DNA of 64,000 nucleotides from Bacillota bacterium (GCA_023386345.1 JAEWJT010000004.1:62001-126000), one strand, 5' to 3'. Positions 41,229 through 50,733 are shown, counted from the first letter of the stretch. Program-made: numbers and translations. The notes: a model not told the origin generated them from the letters alone.

Positions 41229-44200
41229 ATGTTTAAATTAAAAAATCAAGATTTTAGTAACAACAATGTATTACATAGAAATCGTAAAGCACCGAGGACA
41301 CATTTTTATCCATTTAGTGATGTGAAAAGCGCTTTAACAACGTGCGTTAAAAATTCTAATTGTATTATTGACTTAAATGGTGAATGGATGTTTAAGTGGT
41401 TTGATTCACCATTTAAAATTGATGAATCTGTTATAAATAAAACTGAGGGTTTTAACAATATTGTAGTACCTATCAATTGGCAGTATGCAGGATACGGTAA
41501 AAATGTTTATACGGACTTATGGTATCCATTTCCAATGGATCCTCCGTACATTCCGGCAGAAAATGAAACCGGTGTTTATAAGAAGAAAATTGATGTAACT
41601 AAAGATATGATGACAAACATATCTATAAGATTTGAAGGTGTTGAAAGTGCATATCATGTATATATTAACGGTCAAATGGTAGGATACTCTCAAGGTAGCC
41701 GTTTGCCGGCAGAATTTGATATAACAAACTATGTTCATATAGGTGAGAATGAAATATGCGTTGTGGTTTATCAATATTGTGACGGAACGTATCTAGAGGA
41801 TCAAGATATGTGGTGGCTTGGGGGTATAATTAGAGATGTATATTTGATATGTCGACCAAATATCTATTTAGAAAATGTTATTTTAGATCCTGATTATGAC
41901 ATAGTAAATCATAAGGGTATTTTAAACATAAATATTTCTTTAATTGGTAATGGCAGCGTTGATATAGAAGTATATAAATCAGATAATCTGCTGACAAGTT
42001 TTAAAAATGCTATATTAAATCAAAATACTAAACTTTACATAGATAATATTGAGCCTTGGACTGCCGAAACTCCTAATTTGTATAAGATTATAGCAGTTGT
42101 AAAAGATAAAAATAATAATGTATGTGAAGTAGTTTCGCAAAATATTGGATTTAGACATATAGAAATTATAGATGGACAGCTTCAGGTAAACGGTAAAAAA
42201 ATATTTATGAAAGGTGTAAATCGTCATGAGTATAATGCTAAAAAGGGTAGAGTAGTAACATATCAAGAAGCAAAGGAAGAGCTTCAATTGATAAAAAAAT
42301 CAGGTATGAATGCTATTAGAACAGCACACTATCCAAATAATCCTTTTACGTATGATATATGTGATGAAATAGGACTTTATGTTATTGACGAATGTGATTT
42401 AGAAACTCATGGATTTGAGATTGTAGGACAAGATACTAGGTTGTGCAATGACAATGACTGGAAAGCTGCTTACATAGACAGAGTAGAGAGAATGGTTCAA
42501 AGAGATAGAAATCATGCTTGTATAATAGTATGGTCACTTGGCAATGAGTCTGGATATGGAGACAATTTCAGGGCTATGTACGATTGGTGTAAATTAAATG
42601 AGCCAACTAGACCTGTTCATTATGAGGGTGATTATAAAAATCAATCAGTGGATGTTAGCAGTACCATGTATTCTACGATTGGAAGATTAAAGGAGATAGA
42701 TATTGAAGAGCCTAAACGCCCTCACATATTATGTGAGTTTGCACATGCTATGGGAAATGGTCCAGGAAGCCTGAGGGAATATTTTGAGGTATGTGAGAAT
42801 TCTAACCGTATACAAGGTGTATTTGTTTGGGAGTTAAAAGACCATGGTATCTACTCGCGTTCTGAAGATGGCAAAGAAATGTATAAATATGGCGGTATGT
42901 TTGGCGAGAGATTTCATAATGGAAACTTCTGCATGGATGGCTTAATTATGGCTAATGGCAATCTTTCACCGGGGTTTTATGAATATAGTAAGGTTATAGA
43001 AAATATCCATGTTATAAAATTTGATAAAGAAAATAGTACCGTATTAGTAAAAAATAGATTTGATTATCTTGATACTGAAAAAATCATACTTAGATGTAGT
43101 ATAAAAGAAAATGAGAAGGAAATTGATAGCTTTAATATAAAGGACTTTAATATTGAATCACAATCTATAAAATCTATTAAGCTTGGAAAAGATTTAGAAA
43201 AATACTATAAAAACAATTTAGTTACGATTGATTTAGAATTTGTATTTGATGATGACTGTGGTTGTTATAAAAAGCATGATGTAGCAGGTACACATCGTGA
43301 GATATTATGTAATTATTCTCCTAATACTCTAAATCATATGAAGCCTGCTAATGTAGAAGTTGCCCAATATAAGGCAATAGTTAAAGGAGATAATTTCTCA
43401 TTTATACTATCATTTGTCGATGGTAGAATTTATGATTATTATTATAACAATAAGCTTTTAATAGAAAAAGGACCTATTTTAAATTACTTCAGAGCGTTTA
43501 CAGATAATGATGTAAAAAATGCAGGAGACTGGAACTTAAAACACTTACATTCTATGAGACAGGTTATATATGAAGTTAATGTTGAAAGACTTGATAGTGA
43601 AACAAGAATTTATCTAAAGGGAAAATTCTCACCACAAGGTCTAGACTGGGCTACAAATATAGATATATGCTATCAAATCATTGATGATGGTAGTATATAT
43701 GTTAATTATGATGGCAAATTCCAAGGGAATTGCGGAAACGAGCTTCCGAAGATAGGAACACAGATGCAGTTGCCAAAGGAATATTCTAATGTTTTATACA
43801 GTGGCTTTGGTCCGGATGAGTGTTACTGTGACAGTAAGGAGCATACATCATATGGAATATATAAATCAGATTATATAAAGATGCAAACTAATTATATATA
43901 TCCGCAGGAAAATGGAAATCGCACAGGTGTAAATTGGTTTGTGATTGATAATGATGATATGGGCATAGCAGTTGGATCAATTAATCAAAAGGATTTTAGT
44001 GTTCGTGATATTGAAGATTATGATTTGTATAAGTGCAATCACGAAATTAATCTTAATAGAGAAGATTATCTATTAGTTAATTTTGATTATAAAAACTCTG
44101 GATTAGGAAGCGGAAGCTGTGGACCTGTAAGTTTGTCAAGCTATAAGGCATACACTATTCCATATAATTTTGGTTTTTCTATTGTACCATTTGATAATAA

Positions 44201-44267
44201 TAAAGATTTGATATCGCTTGGACATAAAGCTTTAGATTTTGAGAAAACAATTATAAATAAAAAATAA
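41229..44267 (+). CDS. lacZ: Beta-galactosidase (GH2, LacZ type)
   Basis: The 1012-residue enzyme has the GH2 layout: sugar-binding jelly roll, immunoglobulin-like domain, TIM barrel, and a C-terminal beta-galactosidase small-chain domain. The acid/base is Glu440 in 'LGNESGYGD' and the nucleophile is Glu503 in 'CEFAHAMGNG', matching E. coli Glu461 and Glu537. No signal peptide is present, so it is cytosolic. It lies between galM and a P-loop kinase gene; no sugar transporter or galactokinase is in the window. GGAGGA precedes the ATG. Confidence 0.96.
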   Translation: MFKLKNQDFSNNNVLHRNRKAPRTHFYPFSDVKSALTTCVKNSNCIIDLNGEWMFKWFDSPFKIDESVINKTEGFNNIVVPINWQYAGYGKNVYTDLWYPFPMDPPYIPAENETGVYKKKIDVTKDMMTNISIRFEGVESAYHVYINGQMVGYSQGSRLPAEFDITNYVHIGENEICVVVYQYCDGTYLEDQDMWWLGGIIRDVYLICRPNIYLENVILDPDYDIVNHKGILNINISLIGNGSVDIEVYKSDNLLTSFKNAILNQNTKLYIDNIEPWTAETPNLYKIIAVVKDKNNNVCEVVSQNIGFRHIEIIDGQLQVNGKKIFMKGVNRHEYNAKKGRVVTYQEAKEELQLIKKSGMNAIRTAHYPNNPFTYDICDEIGLYVIDECDLETHGFEIVGQDTRLCNDNDWKAAYIDRVERMVQRDRNHACIIVWSLGNESGYGDNFRAMYDWCKLNEPTRPVHYEGDYKNQSVDVSSTMYSTIGRLKEIDIEEPKRPHILCEFAHAMGNGPGSLREYFEVCENSNRIQGVFVWELKDHGIYSRSEDGKEMYKYGGMFGERFHNGNFCMDGLIMANGNLSPGFYEYSKVIENIHVIKFDKENSTVLVKNRFDYLDTEKIILRCSIKENEKEIDSFNIKDFNIESQSIKSIKLGKDLEKYYKNNLVTIDLEFVFDDDCGCYKKHDVAGTHREILCNYSPNTLNHMKPANVEVAQYKAIVKGDNFSFILSFVDGRIYDYYYNNKLLIEKGPILNYFRAFTDNDVKNAGDWNLKHLHSMRQVIYEVNVERLDSETRIYLKGKFSPQGLDWATNIDICYQIIDDGSIYVNYDGKFQGNCGNELPKIGTQMQLPKEYSNVLYSGFGPDECYCDSKEHTSYGIYKSDYIKMQTNYIYPQENGNRTGVNWFVIDNDDMGIAVGSINQKDFSVRDIEDYDLYKCNHEINLNREDYLLVNFDYKNSGLGSGSCGPVSLSSYKAYTIPYNFGFSIVPFDNNKDLISLGHKALDFEKTIINKK

Positions 44268-44289
44268 TTATAGTTAAAGGAGTGCAAAA

Positions 44290-44817
44290 ATGTCCAATCT
44301 TTATATATTCAGAGGTAAATCCGCGACCGGAAAAACTTTACTTACTTCATTGCTTAGTAAAGAGCTTAATATATGTGTATTAAGAAAAGATGATATATTT
44401 GACCCTTTATCAGTTTATTTAGATAATAATTCGGTTAATAACAATGCTTGTTATGATATTCTTGCAAGTCTTGTTCAAAAAAATATTGATAATAATGTTG
44501 ATGTAATTTTAGATATATCTTTGCCGCATAACGAATATTATAAATTGTTTCTATCAAAGATTAGTTTAAAGGACATAAAGATTTTTTCGTTTCTCTGTGA
44601 TTGCTCTAATGAAGAACTATGGCTGTCAAGATGGATGAAAAGACTTGAAAATCCATTGCCAAATCAATATTTTAAATCAATAGAAGAAATAAAGAATCAT
44701 TATTCTAAGATGAATATAGCTCTTATAGAAAATGAATGTTATATTGACAGCATATATGATGTTGAGCAGTTATTATCTGAAATTTATTCATTTATTAAAT
44801 TAAATAAAGCTATATGA
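44290..44817 (+). CDS. P-loop kinase-like protein in the galM-lacZ unit
   Basis: The 175-residue protein starts MSNLYIFRGKSATGKTLLTS with P-loop GKSATGKT at about 9-16. 'VILDISLPHNEYYKLF' is a Walker B-like strand, and 'RWMKRLENPLP' a lid-like segment. This is the fold of small kinases such as gluconate or zeta-toxin-like kinases. The position after lacZ suggests a sugar-related substrate, but that is inference; it is not a GHMP galactokinase. AAAGGAG precedes the ATG. Confidence 0.75.
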   Translation: MSNLYIFRGKSATGKTLLTSLLSKELNICVLRKDDIFDPLSVYLDNNSVNNNACYDILASLVQKNIDNNVDVILDISLPHNEYYKLFLSKISLKDIKIFSFLCDCSNEELWLSRWMKRLENPLPNQYFKSIEEIKNHYSKMNIALIENECYIDSIYDVEQLLSEIYSFIKLNKAI

Positions 44818-44849
44818 AGTCAAGATAAATATAGTGAAATTTAATAAAA
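44814..44849 (+). repeat. 36-base imperfect repeat, copy A
   Basis: Starting ATGAAGTCAA at the very end of the kinase gene, this stretch matches 47448-47483 at about 30 of 36 positions. Both copies follow plus-strand genes. Its nature is unknown. Confidence 0.4.
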
Positions 44850-44931
44850 AATGTTAGGGAAAAAGAGCATGAAAAATATAACAATAGAGTTACTCTAAAA
44901 AATTAATATAAGGAAATTACATTTTAGAAAC

Positions 44932-44985
44932 AAAGGCACACAGATATTAGCTATAATTATTATGGTAAAAACTGTGTGCTTTTTA
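44932..44985. terminator. Terminator after the galM-lacZ unit
   Basis: GCACACAG (44936-44943) and CTGTGTGC (44972-44979) form an 8-bp stem with a 28-base loop, followed by TTTTT. AAA on the left side makes it usable from the minus strand as well, where the acetyltransferase gene ends at 45027. Confidence 0.75.
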
Positions 44986-45026
44986 ATCTTACTGAATTTT
45001 TATGTTTTTTATTATACTTAGAACTA

Positions 45027-45896
45027 TTAACTTTTTATTAATTCATAATACGGAAGAATAATTGCTTCTTCAAATCCTAAACTTTTTGCTAATAAATAAG
45101 ACCCAGTGTTTTCTAGTTTACATGCCCATATAGGAGAGTAATTGTTTTTTTGACAGTAAGAAAGCAATTCTTGACAGACATATTTTGCAAAACCCATTTT
45201 TCTGTACTTTTCTGATGTTTCTACGCCTATTTCTAGTACATTTTCAAATTTGCAGGATGAAAATGCTATAGAGACTATATCATCACCATTCATTAGTGCA
45301 TATCCTATCCCTTCTGATAAAAAAAGCTCCTTTGACTTCCAAAAAAACTTTGGAATTACACTTCCTTCTATTCTATCGTAAATTTCAGAATCTATTAATT
45401 TTATTTTATATTCTGATTTAGGAAAAATAGCCTTATCAATTTCTTTATAAACAAAATTAACTCTCCCCCATTGAACTATGTGGTTTTCTTTATACTTTTC
45501 TATTAAAGTATCTGCTTTAGATTTTGAATAGTTATCCAATAATTTAGAATATTTAATTATATTATCATTTAATAATTCTTTTAATTTATCATTCCATTTT
45601 TCTGGATAGACTTGCAGCAACTCATATTTAGTTCTATACTTGTTTTTATTTAATAAATATTCTTTAAGATTTAAATTAAACTCTAAATTTTCAGTATCTC
45701 CAAATAAAAGTGACATACCATATTCGTGAGCTATATAAATAGATTTTGGCTCATTAATATTGTCAACAAACACTTTTCCAAAAACCTTTAATTCTAATAC
45801 AGCTCTTGCAAATAAAGTATTGAAAGGTATGCTTTTTAACTGCACTAATATTTCTTCGTATTGATTTTCATTTACTAATATCATTCCATCTTTCAT
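45027..45896 (-). CDS. GNAT acetyltransferase with N-terminal extension
   Basis: The 289-residue protein has an N-terminal half of unknown fold and a C-terminal GNAT (FR47-like) domain with 'VLEIGVETSEKYRKMGFAKYVCQELL' (acetyl-CoA loop R-K-M-G-F-A) and 'NTGSYLLAKSLGFEEA'. ATG 45896 is preferred over GTG 45911, since GGAGG then sits 8 bases upstream. It is divergent from the MocR regulator, and the shared gap holds dyads. MocR proteins often control a divergent neighbour, so this gene is a candidate target. Confidence 0.82.
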   Translation of the reverse strand: MKDGMILVNENQYEEILVQLKSIPFNTLFARAVLELKVFGKVFVDNINEPKSIYIAHEYGMSLLFGDTENLEFNLNLKEYLLNKNKYRTKYELLQVYPEKWNDKLKELLNDNIIKYSKLLDNYSKSKADTLIEKYKENHIVQWGRVNFVYKEIDKAIFPKSEYKIKLIDSEIYDRIEGSVIPKFFWKSKELFLSEGIGYALMNGDDIVSIAFSSCKFENVLEIGVETSEKYRKMGFAKYVCQELLSYCQKNNYSPIWACKLENTGSYLLAKSLGFEEAIILPYYELIKS

Positions 45897-45965
45897 TATA
45901 GTGACCTCCACTTATTTATAAAATTTATATTGCTTTATTTATATTTTAGTTTATACTAAAATATA

Positions 45966-46003
45966 TAATAGTACAAATATAATAAAATTAATCTGTACTA
46001 TTA
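45966..46003. promoter_or_regulatory. Inverted-repeat operator between the acetyltransferase and mocR genes
   Basis: TAATAGTACA (45966-45975) and TGTACTATTA (45994-46003) are perfect complements 18 bases apart. Related TAGTA-type half-sites flank them: a TTTTAGT...ACTAAAA dyad just to the left and GAATAGTATA to the right. The arrangement suits a dimeric GntR/MocR regulator. Confidence 0.6.
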
Positions 46004-46035
46004 CAGAATAGTATAAATAGAGGGTTATAATTGAA

Positions 46036-47391
46036 ATGACTAAAGTTCAAATGGTTAAAAAATATATTTTAGAAGAAGTAAATGCAGGCAGAATAGCAAG
46101 GGGTCAAAGACTTCCAAGCTGTCGTGAGGTAGCGCTTTTGCTTAATGTAAATAAGATTACAGTGAATAAAGCCTATGCACAGCTAGAGGAAGAGCATGAG
46201 GTATATAGTATTCCGAGAGGAGGCTTTTATTTGGTGGATTATAGGGATAAATCATCTATTGTTAAAAAGCAAATTGATTTTTCGATTGTAAAACCGGATG
46301 AAAAGTTAATTCCTTACAGAGAATTTACACATGTTATCAATAAAGCAATTGATATATACAAAAGCAACCTGTTTGTATATGAACAGAGTTTTGAGCCGTC
46401 AAATTTAAAAGAAACTTTAAAATTACATTTGGAGCGAGAAGGTATTTATACAAGCTCAGAAGATATCATTATAACAAATGGAGCACAGCAGGGGATTAGT
46501 CTAGTGCTTCAAACTGTTTTTCACAATAATAATAAAAAAATGCTTGTTGAAGTGCCATCATACAATCTAGTTTTAAAATTAGCGAAATATTTAGGGATTG
46601 AAATGCTTGGCATTGAAAGAAAAAATAATGGATATGATTTTAAAAAGATGGAAGAAATATTAAAAAATAAAGATATTGCAGCGTTTTATGTTATACCAAG
46701 ACATCATAATCCTACTGGATATTCTTTAACTGAAATTGAAAAGAAAAAAATAGTTGAGTTATGCAATAAGTATAATGTACTAATCATTGAAGATGATTAC
46801 CTTTCCGAATTAGGCGATAAAAAGACTGCAATGCCGATATATTATTATGATGTAAATAGATGTACTGTATATGTTAAAAGCTTTTCAAAAACATTTATGC
46901 CTGGTATTAGAATTGGAGCTATTATACTTCCAAAATATTTAGTAAATGAAATAGCAAAGTTTAAATATATAAGTGATTTAAATACTTCAAAGCTTCCGCA
47001 AGTAGCACTTGATTTGTTTATAAAATCAGGTATGTATGAAAAGCATATAAAAAAGGTCAGAAAAGCTTATGAAAATAAGCTAAGAAAAGCAAGTGAAATA
47101 TTTAAATCACTTAGTCCTCAAGAACTTATATGGAATGTACCAAAAAATGGAATATTTATATGGCTAGTATTGCCAGAGCATGTTAAAGCCTCTATGTTAG
47201 AGCAAGAGCTTAAAGCTAGAGATATTATTATAGACTCAAATAACAAATTTTTTTTAAATGATATTATGGAAAAAGAAGATTATCCAAACAATCATAATTG
47301 TGTTAGATTATGTATATCTAGCGTTGCCTATGAAAATATTAGAGCTATAGAAACAATCATTGCAGTAATAAAAAGCTTTGGATTTAAATAA
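46036..47391 (+). CDS. MocR-type GntR regulator with aminotransferase domain
   Basis: The 451-residue protein has an N-terminal winged helix (about 1-68, 'LPSCREVALLLNVNKITVNKAYAQL') and a fold-type I aminotransferase domain with 'TNGAQQGISL', 'PRHHNPTGYS', 'IEDDYLSEL' and the PLP lysine in 'SFSKTFMPGIRIG'. MocR regulators such as PdxR or GabR sense PLP and often an amine, and bind repeats near their own gene. It is divergent from a GNAT gene. Its target pathway is not evident; no PLP synthesis genes are adjacent. Confidence 0.92.
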   Translation: MTKVQMVKKYILEEVNAGRIARGQRLPSCREVALLLNVNKITVNKAYAQLEEEHEVYSIPRGGFYLVDYRDKSSIVKKQIDFSIVKPDEKLIPYREFTHVINKAIDIYKSNLFVYEQSFEPSNLKETLKLHLEREGIYTSSEDIIITNGAQQGISLVLQTVFHNNNKKMLVEVPSYNLVLKLAKYLGIEMLGIERKNNGYDFKKMEEILKNKDIAAFYVIPRHHNPTGYSLTEIEKKKIVELCNKYNVLIIEDDYLSELGDKKTAMPIYYYDVNRCTVYVKSFSKTFMPGIRIGAIILPKYLVNEIAKFKYISDLNTSKLPQVALDLFIKSGMYEKHIKKVRKAYENKLRKASEIFKSLSPQELIWNVPKNGIFIWLVLPEHVKASMLEQELKARDIIIDSNNKFFLNDIMEKEDYPNNHNCVRLCISSVAYENIRAIETIIAVIKSFGFK

Positions 47392-47447
47392 TTAACAACT
47401 AGACGAGTTTAGAGAAATTGATATAATTTAAAATAAAGACTAACTAC

Positions 47448-47483
47448 ATGAAGTCAATATAAAAATAATAAAATTCAATAAAT
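47448..47483 (+). repeat. 36-base imperfect repeat, copy B
   Basis: This stretch, starting ATGAAGTCAA, matches 44814-44849 at about 30 of 36 positions. It lies in the 294-base gap after mocR. That gap also holds the promoter at 47483-47511 and an AT-rich leader in which I see nothing further. Confidence 0.4.
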
Positions 47484-47511
47484 TGATTATTTGAGATATA
47501 TTTGGTATAAT
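47483..47511 (+). promoter_or_regulatory. Sigma-A promoter candidate for the RsmJ-like gene
   Basis: TTGATT (47483-47488), a 17-base spacer and TATAAT (47506-47511). The gene starts about 170 bases later, leaving a long leader (from about 47518) in which I see no recognised element. Confidence 0.55.
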
Positions 47512-47685
47512 ATCCATAGTTTTAAGTAAAGCTTGGGCTGGATATTTACAAATAGTTTAACGTGGCTAAAATTATTGTTAAGTCAATATAGCTGTGTCCT
47601 ATTTTATGACAAATAAAATTTAATTTTTATTATTAGAAAGTATTGTATAAATATTAATTACATATAAAGCTTATGGAGATATTTG

Positions 47686-48483
47686 ATGTTAATAAAAACT
47701 ATAAAGCTAACAACTACAAAGAAACCATCTAACAACCAGTTAATTAAAGTTAAAGAAATTCAAGAAAAACTTGATTTATCATATGTAGAGAGAAAGAACA
47801 GCAGTATTTTGCAAATGCTTAAAGAAAATGACTGCACTCATTTTTTAGTAGTTAAAAAAGATAAATTAGTTTTAACAGATGGCAAGGATGAACTGTTTTG
47901 GCATCCGAATATGGCATTTTTAAAGATTAAAGCCTTACAAAATGGTGAAATCGATCCTATTATCAAGGCTATGGATTTGCAAAAAGGAGATAGTGTTCTT
48001 GATTGCACGCTAGGCTTTGCAGCAGATGCTTTAGTTGTGTCAGCCTTTATAGGAGAGAACGGAAAGATAATCGGAACAGAAGCTAATAAGTATATAGCGT
48101 ATTTAACTTTGGAGGGTCTACAAAATTATAACGAAGCTACAGAAGATATAAAGCCTATAATGAAAAGGATAGAGGTCATAAATGCTAATTACAACGATTA
48201 TTTGAAATCATTAGATGATAACAGTTTTGATGTAGTATATTTTGACCCAATGTTTAAAACACCTAATATGAAGTCGGTGTATATGAACTCGATAAGACCA
48301 TTTGCAGAACATTCTTATTTGTCTTTAGAAATTATAAAGGAAGCATTAAGGGTTGCGAGAAAAAGAGTAGTGGCAAAAGAAAGAATGTTTTCTAGGGAAC
48401 TGGAGCATCTTGGATTTAAGGAATTTTATGGTGGTGGAGCAAGAGGTTCAACAAAGTATGGAGTTATTTGTAAAAATGTATGA
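47686..48483 (+). CDS. Class I SAM-dependent methyltransferase, RsmJ-like
   Basis: The 265-residue protein has an N-terminal extension of about 90 residues, then SAM-binding motif I 'VLDCTLGFAADALV' (about 105-118), 'IGTEAN' as the acidic loop, and the catalytic 'YFDPMF' near residue 185. The DPMF form of motif IV and overall layout recall RsmJ, which methylates a guanine in 16S rRNA. Clostridial members are often annotated only as methyltransferases. GGAG lies upstream of TTG 47683 and ATG 47686; I use the ATG. Confidence 0.78.
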   Translation: MLIKTIKLTTTKKPSNNQLIKVKEIQEKLDLSYVERKNSSILQMLKENDCTHFLVVKKDKLVLTDGKDELFWHPNMAFLKIKALQNGEIDPIIKAMDLQKGDSVLDCTLGFAADALVVSAFIGENGKIIGTEANKYIAYLTLEGLQNYNEATEDIKPIMKRIEVINANYNDYLKSLDDNSFDVVYFDPMFKTPNMKSVYMNSIRPFAEHSYLSLEIIKEALRVARKRVVAKERMFSRELEHLGFKEFYGGGARGSTKYGVICKNV

Positions 48484-48538
48484 TGTGAAATTTTAATTAT
48501 AGATTATTAAATTAGTAAAAAAACTATTTGAGGATGGT

Positions 48539-49390
48539 ATGATGAAAATAACTTTTTTAGGAACTGCAGCTGCGACAGCTATGCCATTACCGTTTTGTGA
48601 TTGTGCAGTTTGCAAAGCATCAAGGAAATTAAAAGGGAAAAATATTAGAAAGCGTTCGTCTATTGCAATAGATAATGATTTGATTATAGATTTAGGTCCT
48701 GATTCAGTCAGTGCTTGCACAGAGTACAATATTGATTTGTCAAAAATAAAATATATTCTACAGACACATGCTCATTCTGATCATTTTGATGCAGGACATT
48801 TGGTTACAAGACATGTAGACTATGTATCTATAAATATGCAAGATATTACACTTGTTTCATCACCTAATACAATGAAGGTCTTAAATAGTAAAATGCAAAG
48901 TGAGGATTTCAGAATAGATATATTTAATACAGATTGTCAAAGAGAACTGGCTTTGCAATTAAACACTATATCTCATAAAGAGCAAATAATACTTGGAGAT
49001 TATAAGATATCTGCATTTGAATCTTTACATGATATTAGTGAACAGTCACTAATTTATTTAATACAGAGCAAAGATAAAACTATTCTTTACGGGACAGATT
49101 TGTTGGAGATAAGCGAAGAAGTATATACTTTACTTAAAAATTATTATATAGATGTCGTGATTTTAGACCAAACGTATGGAGAGGAATACAATGCCGGAGG
49201 TCATCTCGATGCAGGTGAAGTAGTAAAAATTATAAATCGTATGAAAGAAATGCAGATTATAAGTGAATGTAGTCAAATTTTTGCAACCCATATTTCTCAT
49301 GAAGGAAATAATACGCATGAAGTTATGGAGGAAATTGCTCGCCAAAATTTCTATAATATCGCATATGACGGATGTACGGTAGAGGTTTGA
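48539..49390 (+). CDS. MBL-fold metallohydrolase, PhnP-like
   Basis: The 283-residue protein starts 'KITFLGTAAATAMP' and has the C-x-C-x2-C zinc patch (CDCAVC) typical of PhnP-type enzymes. The metal motif is THAHSDHFD near residues 78-86. A further His (ISAFESLHD), Asp (YGTDLLE) and His (FATHISHEGN) complete the site. PhnP is a phosphodiesterase acting on cyclic phosphates, but no phosphonate genes are adjacent. Start may be ATG 48539 or ATG 48542; GAGG lies before both. Confidence 0.87.
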   Translation: MMKITFLGTAAATAMPLPFCDCAVCKASRKLKGKNIRKRSSIAIDNDLIIDLGPDSVSACTEYNIDLSKIKYILQTHAHSDHFDAGHLVTRHVDYVSINMQDITLVSSPNTMKVLNSKMQSEDFRIDIFNTDCQRELALQLNTISHKEQIILGDYKISAFESLHDISEQSLIYLIQSKDKTILYGTDLLEISEEVYTLLKNYYIDVVILDQTYGEEYNAGGHLDAGEVVKIINRMKEMQIISECSQIFATHISHEGNNTHEVMEEIARQNFYNIAYDGCTVEV

Positions 49391-49440
49391 TTTAATTCGT
49401 AAAATATAATTTTATGATAAAGTAAATTGGAGGTTTCATT

Positions 49441-50283
49441 ATGTACAAAGATTCTAAGTGGGCTAAAGAAATTATTAGTTTGCAAAATAAAGATGGCTCT
49501 TGGGGATATTTTCATACTCTTTCAGAGCCTAATAAAAATCCAATAACAACAGAGCAGGCATTGCGAAGACTAGAGATCTTAGGTTATACAATATATGATG
49601 ATTGTATACAAAAATCAGTAGAATACATGGTTAAATGCTTGGAAGGGAAAATGCAAACGCCAGATAGGCGTGAAAAAACTCATAATTGGGATCTTTTTAC
49701 TGATTTAATGCTTTCAACATGGATAAGAAGATTTACAAAGGATATATCTGCTGCAAATAAGGTTGCAAGTGCTTGGACAAGCATAATTTCTTCTGCATTT
49801 GCAAGTGGCTCTTATTCAAATCAAGATTACGTTTTATCGTATAATCATACATTTTCTCAAAAAGTATGGGGTGATAGACTTATAGATTTCGTTAATTTTT
49901 ATCATGTATCACTTGTTTCTGACTGTTTGGAAATAGAAAAAGAGAAATTGGTTTTTGATTATATTTTAAATTACGAAAAAGGTATTTATTATATGAGTAT
50001 TGACAGACCAGCACATAGATTGCCAGAAATATTTGAATCTAAAGATACAAGCAGATTTTTAAGAGTTATTGAGCTTTTAAGCAAGTATAAAAATAGCCTA
50101 CATAAGCTTAGCTATGTTGTTGATTGGCTTAACAAGCACAAAAATCAAGAAGGTAAATGGGATATAGGAACAAAAGCAAAGGATAATATTTCTTTTCCTC
50201 TTTCTGATAGCTGGAGAACTAAAGAAAGTCGTACTAATGATTGTACCTATATAATAAATAAATTGTTGGATAAAATTGTTTAA
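49441..50283 (+). CDS. Unknown protein with alpha-toroid (terpene cyclase/prenyltransferase-like) repeats
   Basis: I cannot name this 280-residue protein. It begins with 'WAKEIISLQNKDGSWGYFH', a QW-like motif (Q-x3-GSWG), and ends with a second 'WLNKHKNQEGKWDIG' repeat. Such repeats occur in alpha-alpha toroid proteins (squalene cyclases, prenyltransferases, some wall enzymes). The catalytic DxDD or zinc ligands of those enzymes are not seen, so it may be a binding protein. There is no signal peptide. TTGGAGG precedes the ATG. Confidence 0.72.
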   Translation: MYKDSKWAKEIISLQNKDGSWGYFHTLSEPNKNPITTEQALRRLEILGYTIYDDCIQKSVEYMVKCLEGKMQTPDRREKTHNWDLFTDLMLSTWIRRFTKDISAANKVASAWTSIISSAFASGSYSNQDYVLSYNHTFSQKVWGDRLIDFVNFYHVSLVSDCLEIEKEKLVFDYILNYEKGIYYMSIDRPAHRLPEIFESKDTSRFLRVIELLSKYKNSLHKLSYVVDWLNKHKNQEGKWDIGTKAKDNISFPLSDSWRTKESRTNDCTYIINKLLDKIV

Positions 50284-50322
50284 TTTTAAATATACGTTTT
50301 TAGAAGATGAGCAGGAGGGCTA

Positions 50323-50733
50323 ATGAAAAAGGTTAATTGTATAATAATTGTAAATAAAGAAAAAACAGAGCTTTTATTTTGTAAAAGGTTGAATAATCCT
50401 TATAAGGGCTTGTACAATTTTGTAGGCGGTAAAATTGAGGAAAATGAAAACTCTTTAGATGCCGCTTATCGTGAGCTTGAGGAAGAAACTGGTATTACTA
50501 AGTTGGATACTAAACTTAAGCCTTTCATGGATTTTGTATGGCATATTCAAGATATCCACTTAGAGGTTTATGTAGGAATTTTAAATAAAGATGTGAACTT
50601 AGTACCTGAAAAAAATCCTTTACATTGGTTAGGATTTGATGAAAATTTCTTTGACATGAAAGTCTTTGCTGGTGAAGGTAACATAGGTCATATGGTTGAA
50701 ATTTTAAAGATTACACCAGAATTATATAATTAG
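50323..50733 (+). CDS. Nudix hydrolase, MutT-like
   Basis: The 136-residue protein has a complete Nudix box in 'GGKIEENENSLDAAYRELEEETG' (about 38-60). The fold and length match the MutT/8-oxo-dGTP diphosphatase group, which cleans oxidised nucleotides. GGAGG lies 6-7 bases before the ATG. It follows the toroid gene by 39 bases and a terminator comes after. The specific substrate cannot be read from sequence. Confidence 0.88.
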   Translation: MKKVNCIIIVNKEKTELLFCKRLNNPYKGLYNFVGGKIEENENSLDAAYRELEEETGITKLDTKLKPFMDFVWHIQDIHLEVYVGILNKDVNLVPEKNPLHWLGFDENFFDMKVFAGEGNIGHMVEILKITPELYN

